Assembly (NCBI RefSeq): GCF_937920395.1
Contig: NZ_CALEVF010000205.1
Location: 1 to 25,896, forward strand
Source of the DNA: an uncultured Clostridium sp.
GTDB lineage: Bacteria; Bacillota; Clostridia; Clostridiales; Clostridiaceae
Direction: 5' to 3'
DNA: 25,896 bases
Part shown: piece after piece, positions 1 through 6,937 of the stretch
Position numbering within the stretch: the first letter of the stretch is position 1
Layout: each line of letters opens with the position of its first letter
Notes under the pieces: model-generated
What the model saw: only the letters and a program-made list of their open reading frames with translations
What the model was told of the DNA's origin: nothing
Databases searched by the model: none
Translations under genes and position numbers: made by a program

Positions 1-19
1 TATATTAAGTTAATGGCAT

Positions 20-25
20 TATAAT
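20..25 (+). promoter_or_regulatory. -10 element at left edge
   Basis: A perfect TATAAT lies 32 bases before the first start codon. The matching -35 would fall outside the window, so only half of the promoter can be seen. Confidence 0.35.
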
Positions 26-56
26 ATAGAATAATTATTAAAGGAGATGTTTTTTT

Positions 57-263
57 ATGAGTCAAAATAAAACCATAGCAGAGAATAATCAAAACATTAT
101 ACCTAATGGTGAAAATAATCTGAGCAAAAATATGACCATAAAACAAAAGGAGCAAAGCCTTGTTGCTAATAGTTTAGAAAGTAAAAATGCTAACAATGGA
201 TATAAGGTTAATGGGAATGCTAGCGTCCAAGCTGCAAAGGAAGGGACTAGGAACAAAAACTAG
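57..263 (+). CDS. Small Asn-rich hypothetical protein (68 aa)
   Basis: I do not recognise this protein. It is hydrophilic, rich in Asn, Lys, Gln, Ser and Glu, and has no Cys or Trp, no membrane segment and no signal peptide, so it is probably disordered in isolation. The reading frame is credible because AAAGGAGATG stands just before the ATG and a perfect hairpin terminator follows the stop within 30 bases. It therefore forms its own short transcription unit. The composition is loosely like small acid-soluble spore proteins, but I see no diagnostic motif and do not assign it there. Confidence 0.6.
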   Translation: MSQNKTIAENNQNIIPNGENNLSKNMTIKQKEQSLVANSLESKNANNGYKVNGNASVQAAKEGTRNKN

Positions 264-290
264 ATTAATTGGAAATATTTAAATTTGAAA

Positions 291-325
291 ACACAGTAGA
301 TAAATATTTTCTCTACTGTGTTTTT
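291..325 (+). terminator. Rho-independent terminator after the 68-aa gene
   Basis: Perfect 10-bp arms ACACAGTAGA and TCTACTGTGT flank an 11-base loop and are followed by TTTTATATATTT. Confidence 0.85.
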
Positions 326-331
326 ATATAT

Positions 332-360
332 TTGTGGATAGTATAAGACTATGATAATAT
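332..360 (+). promoter_or_regulatory. Probable sigma-A promoter for the PhnA-like gene and rnz
   Basis: TTGTGG and TAATAT are separated by 17 bases. It lies between the preceding terminator and the PhnA-like gene and could serve both that gene and rnz. Confidence 0.4.
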
Positions 361-434
361 ATAAACGAATAACGAAACTCTCTATATTTTTATAAAATTC
401 AAAGCTAAAATATTATATTTATAAAGTTGTAACA

Positions 435-668
435 ATGAGATTAATAAGAAACTATATACTAGATACAATAACGAATGGAAATGTATTAATCAATGGTGAT
501 TCTGTAACACTAATTAAAGAACTTAAAGTCAAGGGAAGTCCAACAGCTTTAAAAAAAGGTACAAAAGTAAAAAATATTCGATTAGTTGATGGAGATCATA
601 ATATTGATTGTAAAATTGATGGGTTTGGAGCTATGGAATTAAAATCTGAATTTGTTAAAAAAATATAG
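435..668 (+). CDS. PhnA/YjdM-type C-terminal domain protein, zinc ribbon missing
   Basis: Residues 14-77 match the C-terminal domain of the PhnA/YjdM family, seen in stretches such as [31 protein letters not shown] and [12 protein letters not shown]. Family members are usually about 110 residues, with an N-terminal zinc ribbon holding two CxxC pairs. Here the protein is 77 residues. The in-frame stretch back to the previous stop (TAA at 393) encodes no Cys pair. No clear Shine-Dalgarno precedes the ATG. It is either a natural short form or a remnant that lost its 5' end. The molecular function of the family is poorly defined despite its link by name to phosphonate use. It lies 41 bases before rnz and may be co-transcribed with it. 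Confidence 0.75.
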   Translation: MRLIRNYILDTITNGNVLINGDSVTLIKELKVKGSPTALKKGTKVKNIRLVDGDHNIDCKIDGFGAMELKSEFVKKI

Positions 669-683
669 ATAAAGTCATTAATA

Positions 684-704
684 TTGCAGCTCCGAAGGAG
701 ATGA
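684..704 (+). repeat. Single copy of the 21-bp GCAGCTCC repeat, supplying the rnz ribosome-binding site
   Basis: GCAGCTCCGAAGGAGATGAG matches the tandem unit at 10268-10351 except at two positions. The AAGGAG inside it ends nine bases before the TTG start of rnz. The CTCC and GGAG halves could pair across GAA and partly mask this site. Confidence 0.65.
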
Positions 705-709
705 GTTAA

Positions 710-1654
710 TTGGTTGATTTAGCACTTCTAGGATGTGGAGGAGGGATGCCAATTCCCGAAAGATATTTATCTTCACTTCTCATAAGTTATAAAGGAAGAA
801 AGATATTAATGGATTGTGGAGAAGGAACTCAGGTATCTATGAAAATACTTGGGTGGGGGTTTAAGACAATAGATATAATTTGTTTAACTCATGGACATGC
901 AGATCATATTGCTGGATTACCTGGTTTACTTTTAACAATTGGTAACAGTGGTAGAACAGAGCCTATTACTATAATTGGGCCTATTGGTATTACGAACATT
1001 GTAAATGGGTTAAGGGTTATAGCCCCTTATCTTCCTTATGAAATTAATATCTTAGAGAATCCACAAGAACTTGTGAAGATAAAAGCTTCATTAAATAGTA
1101 GTAAAACTTCAGTAGATGAATTTAATGATTTAATAATTTCAACACTGGAACTTGAGCATTCAACTAATTGTTTAGGTTATAGTTTCTATTTTAATAGAAA
1201 ACCAAAATTTGATGTTAAAAGTGCAACTAAAAATGAAATACCAAAGGAATTTTGGAATAGGCTTCAAAAAAATGAGATTATAATAAACAATGGGAAAACA
1301 TATTTGCCAAAGTTGGTCTTAGGAGCTGAAAGAGTGGGAATAAAGATTAGTTTTATAACAGATACAAGACCAATTTCTAAAATAAAAACATTTATTAAGG
1401 GAAGTGACTTGTTCATATGTGAAGGTACATATGGTGATGAAAATGATATTGAAAAGGCTATACGGAATAAACATATGACCTTTAGCGAGGCAGCGAAGCT
1501 TGCTGTGGATGGCGAAGTAAAAGAACTTTTATTAACACATTTTAGCCCTTCAATGCTTACCCCAGCGGAGTATAAGGATAGAGCAGAATTGGTTTTTGAA
1601 AATACTATTATTGGCACGGATAGAAAAACACAGACTCTTTCATTTAAAGATTAA
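710..1654 (+). CDS. rnz: Ribonuclease Z (tRNA 3'-endonuclease)
   Basis: This is a cytoplasmic metallo-beta-lactamase-fold nuclease that cuts the 3' trailer from tRNA precursors, mainly those lacking an encoded CCA. The RNase Z pattern is clear. The N-terminus resembles the family GTGxGxP/R stretch (GCGGGMPIPER), followed by DCGEGTQ at 35-41. The zinc motif HGHADH is at 61-66, and further likely metal or catalytic residues are H150, D218, H255 (KHMTFSEA) and H277 (LLTHFSP). The region around 160-190, including FWNRLQKNE, matches the family's exosite/Lq.Ge segment. The length of 314 is normal. The start is TTG, chosen from the AAGGAG spaced nine bases away; that site lies inside a dispersed repeat. 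A terminator follows. Confidence 0.9.
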   Translation: MVDLALLGCGGGMPIPERYLSSLLISYKGRKILMDCGEGTQVSMKILGWGFKTIDIICLTHGHADHIAGLPGLLLTIGNSGRTEPITIIGPIGITNIVNGLRVIAPYLPYEINILENPQELVKIKASLNSSKTSVDEFNDLIISTLELEHSTNCLGYSFYFNRKPKFDVKSATKNEIPKEFWNRLQKNEIIINNGKTYLPKLVLGAERVGIKISFITDTRPISKIKTFIKGSDLFICEGTYGDENDIEKAIRNKHMTFSEAAKLAVDGEVKELLLTHFSPSMLTPAEYKDRAELVFENTIIGTDRKTQTLSFKD

Positions 1655-1664
1655 AATAAGTACT

Positions 1665-1696
1665 AAAAGCCATTATTCGTAGGAGTAGTGGCTTTT
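1665..1696 (+). terminator. Probable terminator after rnz
   Basis: Perfect 8-bp arms AAAAGCCA and TGGCTTTT enclose a 16-base loop. The trailing U-run is formed by the right arm itself (CTTTTGATATTT), so it is of moderate strength. Confidence 0.6.
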
Positions 1697-1876
1697 GATA
1701 TTTCCTAGGAAATTAAAAGGATAATTGTAGAATGAAAGTGATAAAGATTTAAGCAGTAAAATCAACTATTTAGGATTATTTAGCATAATATATGAATAGT
1801 ATTATTATAGGCTAATAATAGTAATAGACTCGCAAATTAAGCGATATTAGTTAGAGTAATAAGGGAGGGTAAAAAC

Positions 1877-2533
1877 ATGCCACAACAAAGTAGTGATTTA
1901 AAACGTAGGGCAAAGCTGCAGTTACAAGGGAAATGGCTTCAAGCTGGTATTGTGTGTTTTATCGCTTGGTTAGTTACAATGACATTTTCAGATGGAAATG
2001 TAGTACATTCCGTTCAAAATGTTTGGCAGAATGGAGAATCAATTAGAGTTCCAATTATGGAATCATCCAATGGCTATGGTAGTTTATTAAGTTTCGTTTT
2101 ATCGGGGCCAATAACACTTGGCGTAGCAGCTTATTTTCTTAAGCTTACAAGGAATGAAGGGCCAACTATAGAAAATATGTTTGGTGGATTTAAATTTTTT
2201 ATAAAATCATTTGTTCTAAATATTATTATTAACCTTTTCACAATTTTATGGTCTTTACTTCTTATAATTCCAGGAATTATTGCTTCATTAGGATATTCAA
2301 TGTCATACTATATTATGATGGATAACCCTGATTTAAGCGCTTTGGATGTTTTAAATCGAAGTAAACTAATGATGTCTGGCTTCAAATTTAAACTGTTTAG
2401 TTTATGGTGTAGCTTTATAGGTTGGTTCTTTTTAGGAATATTAACATTAGGTATAGGCTTTTTATGGATTAATCCTTACTATGAGACGGCTAAAGTTAAT
2501 TTTTATCAGGATATAAGATTTAATATAATCTAG
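1877..2533 (+). CDS. DUF975 family integral membrane protein
   Basis: The 218-residue protein begins with a short basic cytoplasmic segment (SSDLKRRAKLQLQGKW), typical of the DUF975 family. Hydrophobic segments follow near 22-36, 68-88, 108-140 and 172-195. The pattern LLIIPGIIASLGYSMSYYIM followed by SALDVLNRSKLMM is also characteristic: a Pro-Gly membrane segment, then a short amphipathic helix with S-MM. Family function is unknown; it presumably sits in the cytoplasmic membrane. The start is supported by AAGGGAGGG eight bases upstream. It appears monocistronic, with a hairpin just after the stop. The 180 bases before it are AT-rich, with no promoter I can place with confidence. Confidence 0.8.
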   Translation: MPQQSSDLKRRAKLQLQGKWLQAGIVCFIAWLVTMTFSDGNVVHSVQNVWQNGESIRVPIMESSNGYGSLLSFVLSGPITLGVAAYFLKLTRNEGPTIENMFGGFKFFIKSFVLNIIINLFTILWSLLLIIPGIIASLGYSMSYYIMMDNPDLSALDVLNRSKLMMSGFKFKLFSLWCSFIGWFFLGILTLGIGFLWINPYYETAKVNFYQDIRFNII

Positions 2534-2551
2534 AGTGTATTTGCTATTTAA

Positions 2552-2578
2552 AATCATCTCATAGGTGATTGCTTTTTC
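2552..2578 (+). terminator. Terminator after the DUF975 gene
   Basis: AATCATC pairs with GGTGATT (one T-G wobble) across five bases, followed by GCTTTTTC. Confidence 0.65.
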
Positions 2579-2590
2579 TGAATATAAAAT

Positions 2591-2620
2591 TTGTCTATGC
2601 TCTAAACAAAAAAATATAAG
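2591..2620 (+). promoter_or_regulatory. Candidate promoter for the 84-aa gene
   Basis: TTGTCT and TATAAG are 18 bases apart. A start near 2627 would place both downstream inverted repeats at or just after the transcript 5' end. Confidence 0.4.
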
Positions 2621-2621
2621 A

Positions 2622-2673
2622 ATAATATTCACTCCTTTGTAGAATATTATATGTAATATTTTTAAAATATTAC
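2622..2673 (+). promoter_or_regulatory. Two consecutive perfect inverted repeats in the 5' leader
   Basis: The first hairpin has 9-bp arms ATAATATTC (2622-2630) and GAATATTAT (2642-2650) with loop ACTCCTTTGTA. The second has GTAATATTT (2653-2661) and AAATATTAC (2665-2673) with a 3-base loop. The first loop contains CTCC, which is complementary to the GGAG of the downstream ribosome-binding site. They could be RNA structures or protein operators; the sequence does not decide. Confidence 0.55.
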
Positions 2674-2697
2674 TTTAGGCTTTAGGGAGGAATAAGA

Positions 2698-2952
2698 ATG
2701 TCAAAGAAAAATAAAGTTTATGAAATTACAATTAGTGAAGATGGTCTAGAAAACTATAAAGGTCAAGATATTAGTGCAAAAGATATTGCTTATGACTTAG
2801 GAATTGATAGTGTAATGACTGATTTTGAATGGGATGAGGATATAAAAAAAGGTGTAATTCTTACTGGCAGGATTTTAGACAGTATATCGGTAGAAGATGC
2901 TTTTGAGGAATTAGAAAGCGCTGAATATATTGAAAATGTAGTGGAAAGTTAA
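2698..2952 (+). CDS. Small acidic hypothetical protein (84 aa)
   Basis: I do not recognise a family. The protein is strongly acidic (many Asp and Glu, with EWDEDIKKG and EDAFEELESAEY), soluble, and without Cys, signal peptide or membrane segments. It looks like a small mixed alpha/beta fold: a strand near VYEITISED, helical stretches near 26-34 and 65-75, and a strand near GVILTGRIL. The start is secure, with AGGGAGGAA seven bases before the ATG. It stands alone between two terminators, so it has its own expression control, including an unusual leader with two inverted repeats. DNA mimicry or partner binding would fit the charge but is only a guess. Confidence 0.7.
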   Translation: MSKKNKVYEITISEDGLENYKGQDISAKDIAYDLGIDSVMTDFEWDEDIKKGVILTGRILDSISVEDAFEELESAEYIENVVES

Positions 2953-3006
2953 AAAGTTTATGCTAATTTATTAGAATGTATTGATATAATGAAAGAGAGT
3001 GGTTGT

Positions 3007-3040
3007 AAAAACAACTTGATAAATTTTCAAGTTGTTTTTT
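3007..3040 (+). terminator. Strong terminator after the 84-aa gene
   Basis: Perfect 12-bp arms AAAAACAACTTG and CAAGTTGTTTTT flank a nine-base loop, followed by T. The left arm overlaps a smaller alternative hairpin, GTTGT (3002-3006) with ACAAC (3011-3015). Confidence 0.85.
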
Positions 3041-3101
3041 GTAGTATAGCATTTATTAAACAAAGTGATATAAAATTAATGGTTATGAGGGGCGAAGTAT
3101 A

Positions 3102-3596
3102 ATGATGATTAAAATTAGACAAGCAGTCACTGAAGATTTAGATGCAATAACAAAAGTGGAGGCAAGTTGTTTTCCAGAAGCTGAAGCAGCTACAAAAATA
3201 TCTTTAGAAGAACGGATTAAGACGTTCTCAGAAAGCTTTTTTGTAGCAGAAGTGGATGAAAAAATTATTGGGTTTGTAAATGGTTGTGTTATTAATGGAA
3301 CAGTTATTTATGATCAACTCTACGAGAATGCTAAATTACATAACCAAAATGGAGATTATCAGACAATTTTTGGACTTGATGTAGTATCAGAGTATCGAAA
3401 CCAAGGAATTGCAGCACAGCTTATGAATTATATGATAGAAGCATCAAAAGTAGCAGGTCGTAAAGGTGTTATTTTAACATGTAAGGAGAGACTTATTCAT
3501 TATTATTCAAAGTTTGGGTATAAAAATATGGGCGTATCTGAATCCGTACATGGTGGTGCAAAATGGTATGATATGACTTTACTAATAATCCATTAG
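3102..3596 (+). CDS. GNAT family N-acetyltransferase (arylalkylamine-type)
   Basis: This is a single-domain GNAT acetyltransferase of 164 residues, predicted to move an acetyl group from acetyl-CoA to an amine. The acetyl-CoA loop is R99-N-Q-G102-I-A104, matching (Q/R)xxGxA. The segments CFPEAEAA near 23-30, GLDVVSEYRNQGIA and LIHYYSKFGYKNMGVS...HGGAKWYDM resemble the AANAT-like bacterial subgroup, which acts on arylalkylamines or similar small amines. The substrate cannot be read from the sequence. The start has two adjacent ATG codons (3102 and 3105) preceded by GAGGGG. It appears to be a single gene. A TATAAA at 3069 with an upstream TGA may be an extended -10. Confidence 0.85.
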   Translation: MMIKIRQAVTEDLDAITKVEASCFPEAEAATKISLEERIKTFSESFFVAEVDEKIIGFVNGCVINGTVIYDQLYENAKLHNQNGDYQTIFGLDVVSEYRNQGIAAQLMNYMIEASKVAGRKGVILTCKERLIHYYSKFGYKNMGVSESVHGGAKWYDMTLLIIH

Positions 3597-3775
3597 ACAA
3601 AACAGATTGGAAAACAAAGCTTTAACATATAAATGAATTATCAATTTAATCTCTTATTTTCAATAATTAAGAGCATTTCTACCTATTATTGAATATAATA
3701 TAATCTTTAGGGAATGTAAATATAAGAGGTAGTAAAAAGTTTATATATAAGCAATGTTATGAGGAGTGATTACAA

Positions 3776-4921
3776 ATTAAAGAGGCGATTGATTTTCTAA
3801 AAGATCTTTTAAAAATTAACAGTACCAATCCACCTGGCAATGAAATACTGGTAGCCATGGCTATTGCAAAGAAGTTAAGGGAAAGTGGTATTGAATCCAC
3901 AATACAATCGGTTGGTCACAATCGTGCTAATTTAGTGGCTAGGTTAAAAGGAGTAGGGAATAAAAAAAGTTTGGTTTTTTGTGGCCATATGGATACTGTG
4001 TCAGTGGGAGAAATTCCATGGGAACATGAACCATTTGGGGCAGAAGAAATTGATGGTCGAATTTATGGACGTGGGTCCGCTGACATGAAGGGTGGGCTAG
4101 CTGCTTTAATTATGGCTATGATTGAAGTCTCTAGATCGGGAATAACACTTGAAGGAGATCTAATTTTTGCAGCGACTGCAGGTGAAGAGGTTGATTGTAT
4201 AGGTGCAAACACTATGGTAGCAGATGGAAGCTTAAGCGATGCTGGAGCTATGATTATTGCTGAACCAAGTGGTGGAGAAATTTTTGTTACCCACAAAGGT
4301 GCTTTGTGGTTAGAGGTAATTTCATATGGGAAAACTGCTCATGGGTCAATGCCTGAGCATGGAATTAACGCAATTGATAACATGAACTATTTTATCAATG
4401 CTTTGCATGATAAGTTTAAATTTAAATATAAAGAGGATAGTTTACTTGGAGGTCCAACTTTAAATATTGCTACTATTTCTGGTGGTGTTCAAGTCAATGT
4501 AGTACCCGATATGTGTAAATTACAAATTGATATTCGTACTGTTCCAGGTCAAGATCATCAGGAAATATTATCAGATATTAAATTAATATTATCAGAAATC
4601 GAGGCAGACTCTAACGCTAAATTTGATGTTAAAGTTATTAATGATAAGGTGGCATTAAAAAACAAATCTGATGATCAATTTATTAAGTTAACACTAGATA
4701 CCGCCACAGAAGTTTCGAAAAGTGAATATAAAGCCAAAGGGGTAACTTATTGCACAGATGCATCCATATTTGTTCCAAGTTTTAATAATAATTTATCAGT
4801 TATTATTTGTGGACCTGGAGAAGAAACGCAAGCACACAAACCAAACGAATACGTAGAAACAAGTAAATATATTGATTCTATTAGATTATATAAGGAAATA
4901 GCATTACGATATTTGAAATAA
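3776..4921 (+). CDS. M20 family metallopeptidase (ArgE/DapE-like), probable ATT start
   Basis: This is a predicted di-zinc amidohydrolase, cytosolic, cutting an acyl-amino acid or small peptide; the exact substrate is unclear. Numbered from ATT at 3776 (381 aa), likely metal ligands are H71 (GHMDTV), D103 (YGRGSADMKGG), E138 (catalytic E137, AGEE), E163 (EPSGG) and H354 (AHKPNEY). The first ATG (3857) would remove 27 residues, including DLLKINSTNPPGNE, a conserved M20 N-terminal signature, and it has no Shine-Dalgarno. GAGGAG at 3761-3766 is nine bases before ATT, the only sensible start after the in-frame TGA at 3767. Non-AUG AUU initiation is known for infC but is rare. A point mutation from TTG/ATG or a sequencing error would look the same. 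It is a single-gene unit with a terminator after it. Confidence 0.85.
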   Translation: MKEAIDFLKDLLKINSTNPPGNEILVAMAIAKKLRESGIESTIQSVGHNRANLVARLKGVGNKKSLVFCGHMDTVSVGEIPWEHEPFGAEEIDGRIYGRGSADMKGGLAALIMAMIEVSRSGITLEGDLIFAATAGEEVDCIGANTMVADGSLSDAGAMIIAEPSGGEIFVTHKGALWLEVISYGKTAHGSMPEHGINAIDNMNYFINALHDKFKFKYKEDSLLGGPTLNIATISGGVQVNVVPDMCKLQIDIRTVPGQDHQEILSDIKLILSEIEADSNAKFDVKVINDKVALKNKSDDQFIKLTLDTATEVSKSEYKAKGVTYCTDASIFVPSFNNNLSVIICGPGEETQAHKPNEYVETSKYIDSIRLYKEIALRYLK

Positions 4922-4945
4922 AGAAAAAAGCATATAAAATTATAA

Positions 4946-5015
4946 AATACCTAGCATGTCATATACAATATTAAAAACATTGTAATGGTATCGCTGGGTA
5001 TTATTTGTTTTTTTT
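4946..5015 (+). terminator. Long-stem terminator after the M20 gene
   Basis: AATACCTAGC pairs with GCTGGGTATT (one wobble). A second hairpin, TACAAT/ATTGTA (4964-4969 and 4979-4984), is nested inside. A run of eight T follows at about 5008-5015. Confidence 0.75.
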
Positions 5016-5126
5016 ATGAAATATAATTATTTTTGTAAAAAGGTAGAAAAATATGCTAAAAATTAGTATAATCAAAATAGAAATAAAGTATATTAAATGT
5101 TAAAATTCTGAATGTGAGGAATATTT

Positions 5127-5693
5127 ATGATAGAAACAATATTTTTAGCACTTATTTTTGCAAAAGTAAAAGGTTACAAAATAAAACCACTATTTAAGAC
5201 ATGGGCAATATACCCTGTATTAACATTTGTATTAATGTATGTGATTTTAGAGGTTATGATATTTAATGGTAATTACACATTAATAAAGTTCACTAGTACT
5301 TTTCATTATTTTTATCTTTTAACATTTATAATTTTGATTATTAAATATAAACTTAATATGAGCGCAATTATAGGTTCAATATTTATAATTATTGGAAGTG
5401 TCCTAAATAAAATTGTAATAGCTGCTAATAATGGGAAAATGCCAGTATTTCCAACTTTATCATACTTAACTGGTTATGCAAAACCAGATTCTTTTATGAT
5501 GGTTAAAGATATACATATTTTGGGAAGTTCAGCTACTAAATTAAAGTTCTTAACAGATATATTTGATGTAGGGTATTGTGTTATGAGTATTGGAGATATA
5601 TGTATAAGAGTTTTTGCTTTTATTATTATATTTAGTACTATAAAGGTTATCAATAAAACAACGATAATAAAGGATGAAGCCTTGAATGAATAA
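5127..5693 (+). CDS. DUF5317 family membrane protein
   Basis: The 188-residue protein has hydrophobic segments near 2-14, 28-46, 58-74, 79-100 and 150-172. It carries the DUF5317 signature: AANNGKMPV at 99-107, a later HILGSSATKLKFLTDIF, and SIGDICIRV near 153-161. Family function is unknown; a cytoplasmic membrane location is expected. GAGGAA eight bases before the ATG supports the start. It lies just upstream of the agr cassette, separated by a 12-bp inverted repeat, so a link to Agr is positional only. Confidence 0.75.
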   Translation: MIETIFLALIFAKVKGYKIKPLFKTWAIYPVLTFVLMYVILEVMIFNGNYTLIKFTSTFHYFYLLTFIILIIKYKLNMSAIIGSIFIIIGSVLNKIVIAANNGKMPVFPTLSYLTGYAKPDSFMMVKDIHILGSSATKLKFLTDIFDVGYCVMSIGDICIRVFAFIIIFSTIKVINKTTIIKDEALNE

Positions 5694-5709
5694 TATATAG
5701 TGTTAATCG

Positions 5710-5746
5710 AATTTTACAAAACAAACAAATCATATTTTGTAAAATT
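5710..5746 (+). promoter_or_regulatory. 12-bp inverted repeat before the agr cassette
   Basis: Perfect arms AATTTTACAAAA and TTTTGTAAAATT flank 13 bases. No T-run follows, so it is either a weak terminator for the DUF5317 gene or an operator for the agr unit. A possible promoter, TTGTAA (5737-5742) with TAATAT (5761-5766, 18 bases), overlaps its right arm. Confidence 0.5.
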
Positions 5747-5811
5747 AATTATATTATTGATAATATATACAAGTCATTCATGAGAAGTTTGTTAGAGGAG
5801 AATGAAGTATA

Positions 5812-6294
5812 TTGAAATTAACATTGTTAGAAGTGTTTTTAAGAAGTTTACCCGAGGAGTTTTTAATAATTTTTGCTGTTTATGCATTTTCGAAAACTGC
5901 TATTAATGTAAAAAAATATATAATATCAAGTACACTTTTTCTAATGGCAGTTTATCTAATAAGGTTATTGCCAATTCAATATGGGGTACATACTATTCTA
6001 AATGTTATAGTTATTATTATATTAACAGTTAATATAAACAAAATAAGTATAATTAAATCTATACAAGCAAGCATTATGACAATGATTCTGGAATTTGTTT
6101 GTGAAGGAATTAATATGTTTATGATTCAGTATGTATTTAAAGTAAAGATTGCGAAACTATTAAATAATCCTTTATTAAAAATATTATATGGTTTTCCATC
6201 ATTATTGATTTTAGCGGTTATAGTATTCACTTATTACTCATACTTAGCTAGAAGAAAAAAGCTAAAGGAGGTAATAAATGGAGAAATTATCTAA
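5812..6294 (+). CDS. Small membrane protein of the agr cassette (sensor-like)
   Basis: The 160-residue protein has four or five predicted membrane segments (near 14-28, 38-54, 60-76, 85-105 and 124-146) and a basic tail (ARRKKLKEV). The arrangement, with a short start LLEVFLRSLPEEFLIIF, resembles the membrane input domain of AgrC-like peptide sensor kinases, but no kinase domain follows. I infer a peptide-sensing or AgrB-accessory role from this resemblance and from the position; the sequence alone does not prove it. The start is TTG, with AGAGGAG 11 bases upstream. Its 3' end overlaps agrB by 17 bases, and the agrB ribosome-binding site lies inside it, so translation is probably coupled. Confidence 0.7.
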   Translation: MKLTLLEVFLRSLPEEFLIIFAVYAFSKTAINVKKYIISSTLFLMAVYLIRLLPIQYGVHTILNVIVIIILTVNINKISIIKSIQASIMTMILEFVCEGINMFMIQYVFKVKIAKLLNNPLLKILYGFPSLLILAVIVFTYYSYLARRKKLKEVINGEII

Positions 6295-6931
6295 TAATAT
6301 TGCTAATAAAGTAGCATCAGAATTATCACTTAATAATGATAATAAAGAAGTAATTGCATATGGGTCTTTTGCTATAATGCAGATGCTTTTTTCTATAATT
6401 CTTGTATTTATATTTGGAATGATATTTCATGTAGCATTAGAAGCTTTAATAATTTCATTCACGGGTAGTATGCTCAGAAAATATTCAGGTGGTGTTCATG
6501 CAAGTTCACCAGGAAATTGTAATTTTATTGGTATAGTTGTATGTGTAGGACAAGCAATGTTAGTCTCATTTTTAATAAGTCCACTGGTTAATTTAAAATT
6601 AATTATAATACTAGGAGTTGTTATATTCATATGGTCCTATTATATAATTTTTAAATTAGCTCCAGTGGATAGTGTTGCAAAACCTATAGTAAAAGTAGAA
6701 AAAAGAAATCGGATGAAAAAAGGATCTATAATACTTTTAAGTGTTTATTTAGTTATAACAGTGTTTTTTATATTGTTATATATAAGTAATGGCGAAAAGA
6801 AACTTCTTTTTTATGCCTTATGTTTATATTTAGGTATATTGTGGCAAACTTTTACGCTTACAACTCCAGGACACTTATTAGTAGGTAATGTAGATAACTT
6901 TTTAAATCATATAACTAAGAAAAGGAGGTAA
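6278..6931 (+). CDS. agrB: AgrB accessory gene regulator protease
   Basis: AgrB is a membrane cysteine endopeptidase that removes the C-terminal tail of the AgrD propeptide and forms the thiolactone ring. The catalytic motif is intact: LRKYSGGVHASSPGNC, with H74 and C81 separated by six residues as in characterised AgrB proteins. Several membrane segments follow (near 82-100, 105-127, 152-168 and 175-188), and the length of 217 is normal. AAGGAGG precedes the ATG. Its stop codon overlaps the AgrD ribosome-binding region, and agrD starts six bases later. No AgrC or AgrA gene is nearby. Confidence 0.93.
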   Translation: MEKLSNNIANKVASELSLNNDNKEVIAYGSFAIMQMLFSIILVFIFGMIFHVALEALIISFTGSMLRKYSGGVHASSPGNCNFIGIVVCVGQAMLVSFLISPLVNLKLIIILGVVIFIWSYYIIFKLAPVDSVAKPIVKVEKRNRMKKGSIILLSVYLVITVFFILLYISNGEKKLLFYALCLYLGILWQTFTLTTPGHLLVGNVDNFLNHITKKRR

Positions 6932-6937
6932 AATAAA

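Noticed and set aside
1790..1830. AT-rich inverted repeat TATTATTA/TAATAATA before the DUF975 gene
   Set aside because: It is short, made only of A and T, and expected by chance in this composition.
3651..3673. CTCTTA/TAAGAG hairpin after the GNAT gene as a terminator
   Set aside because: The stem is only 6 bp and no T-run follows; it is too weak to call.
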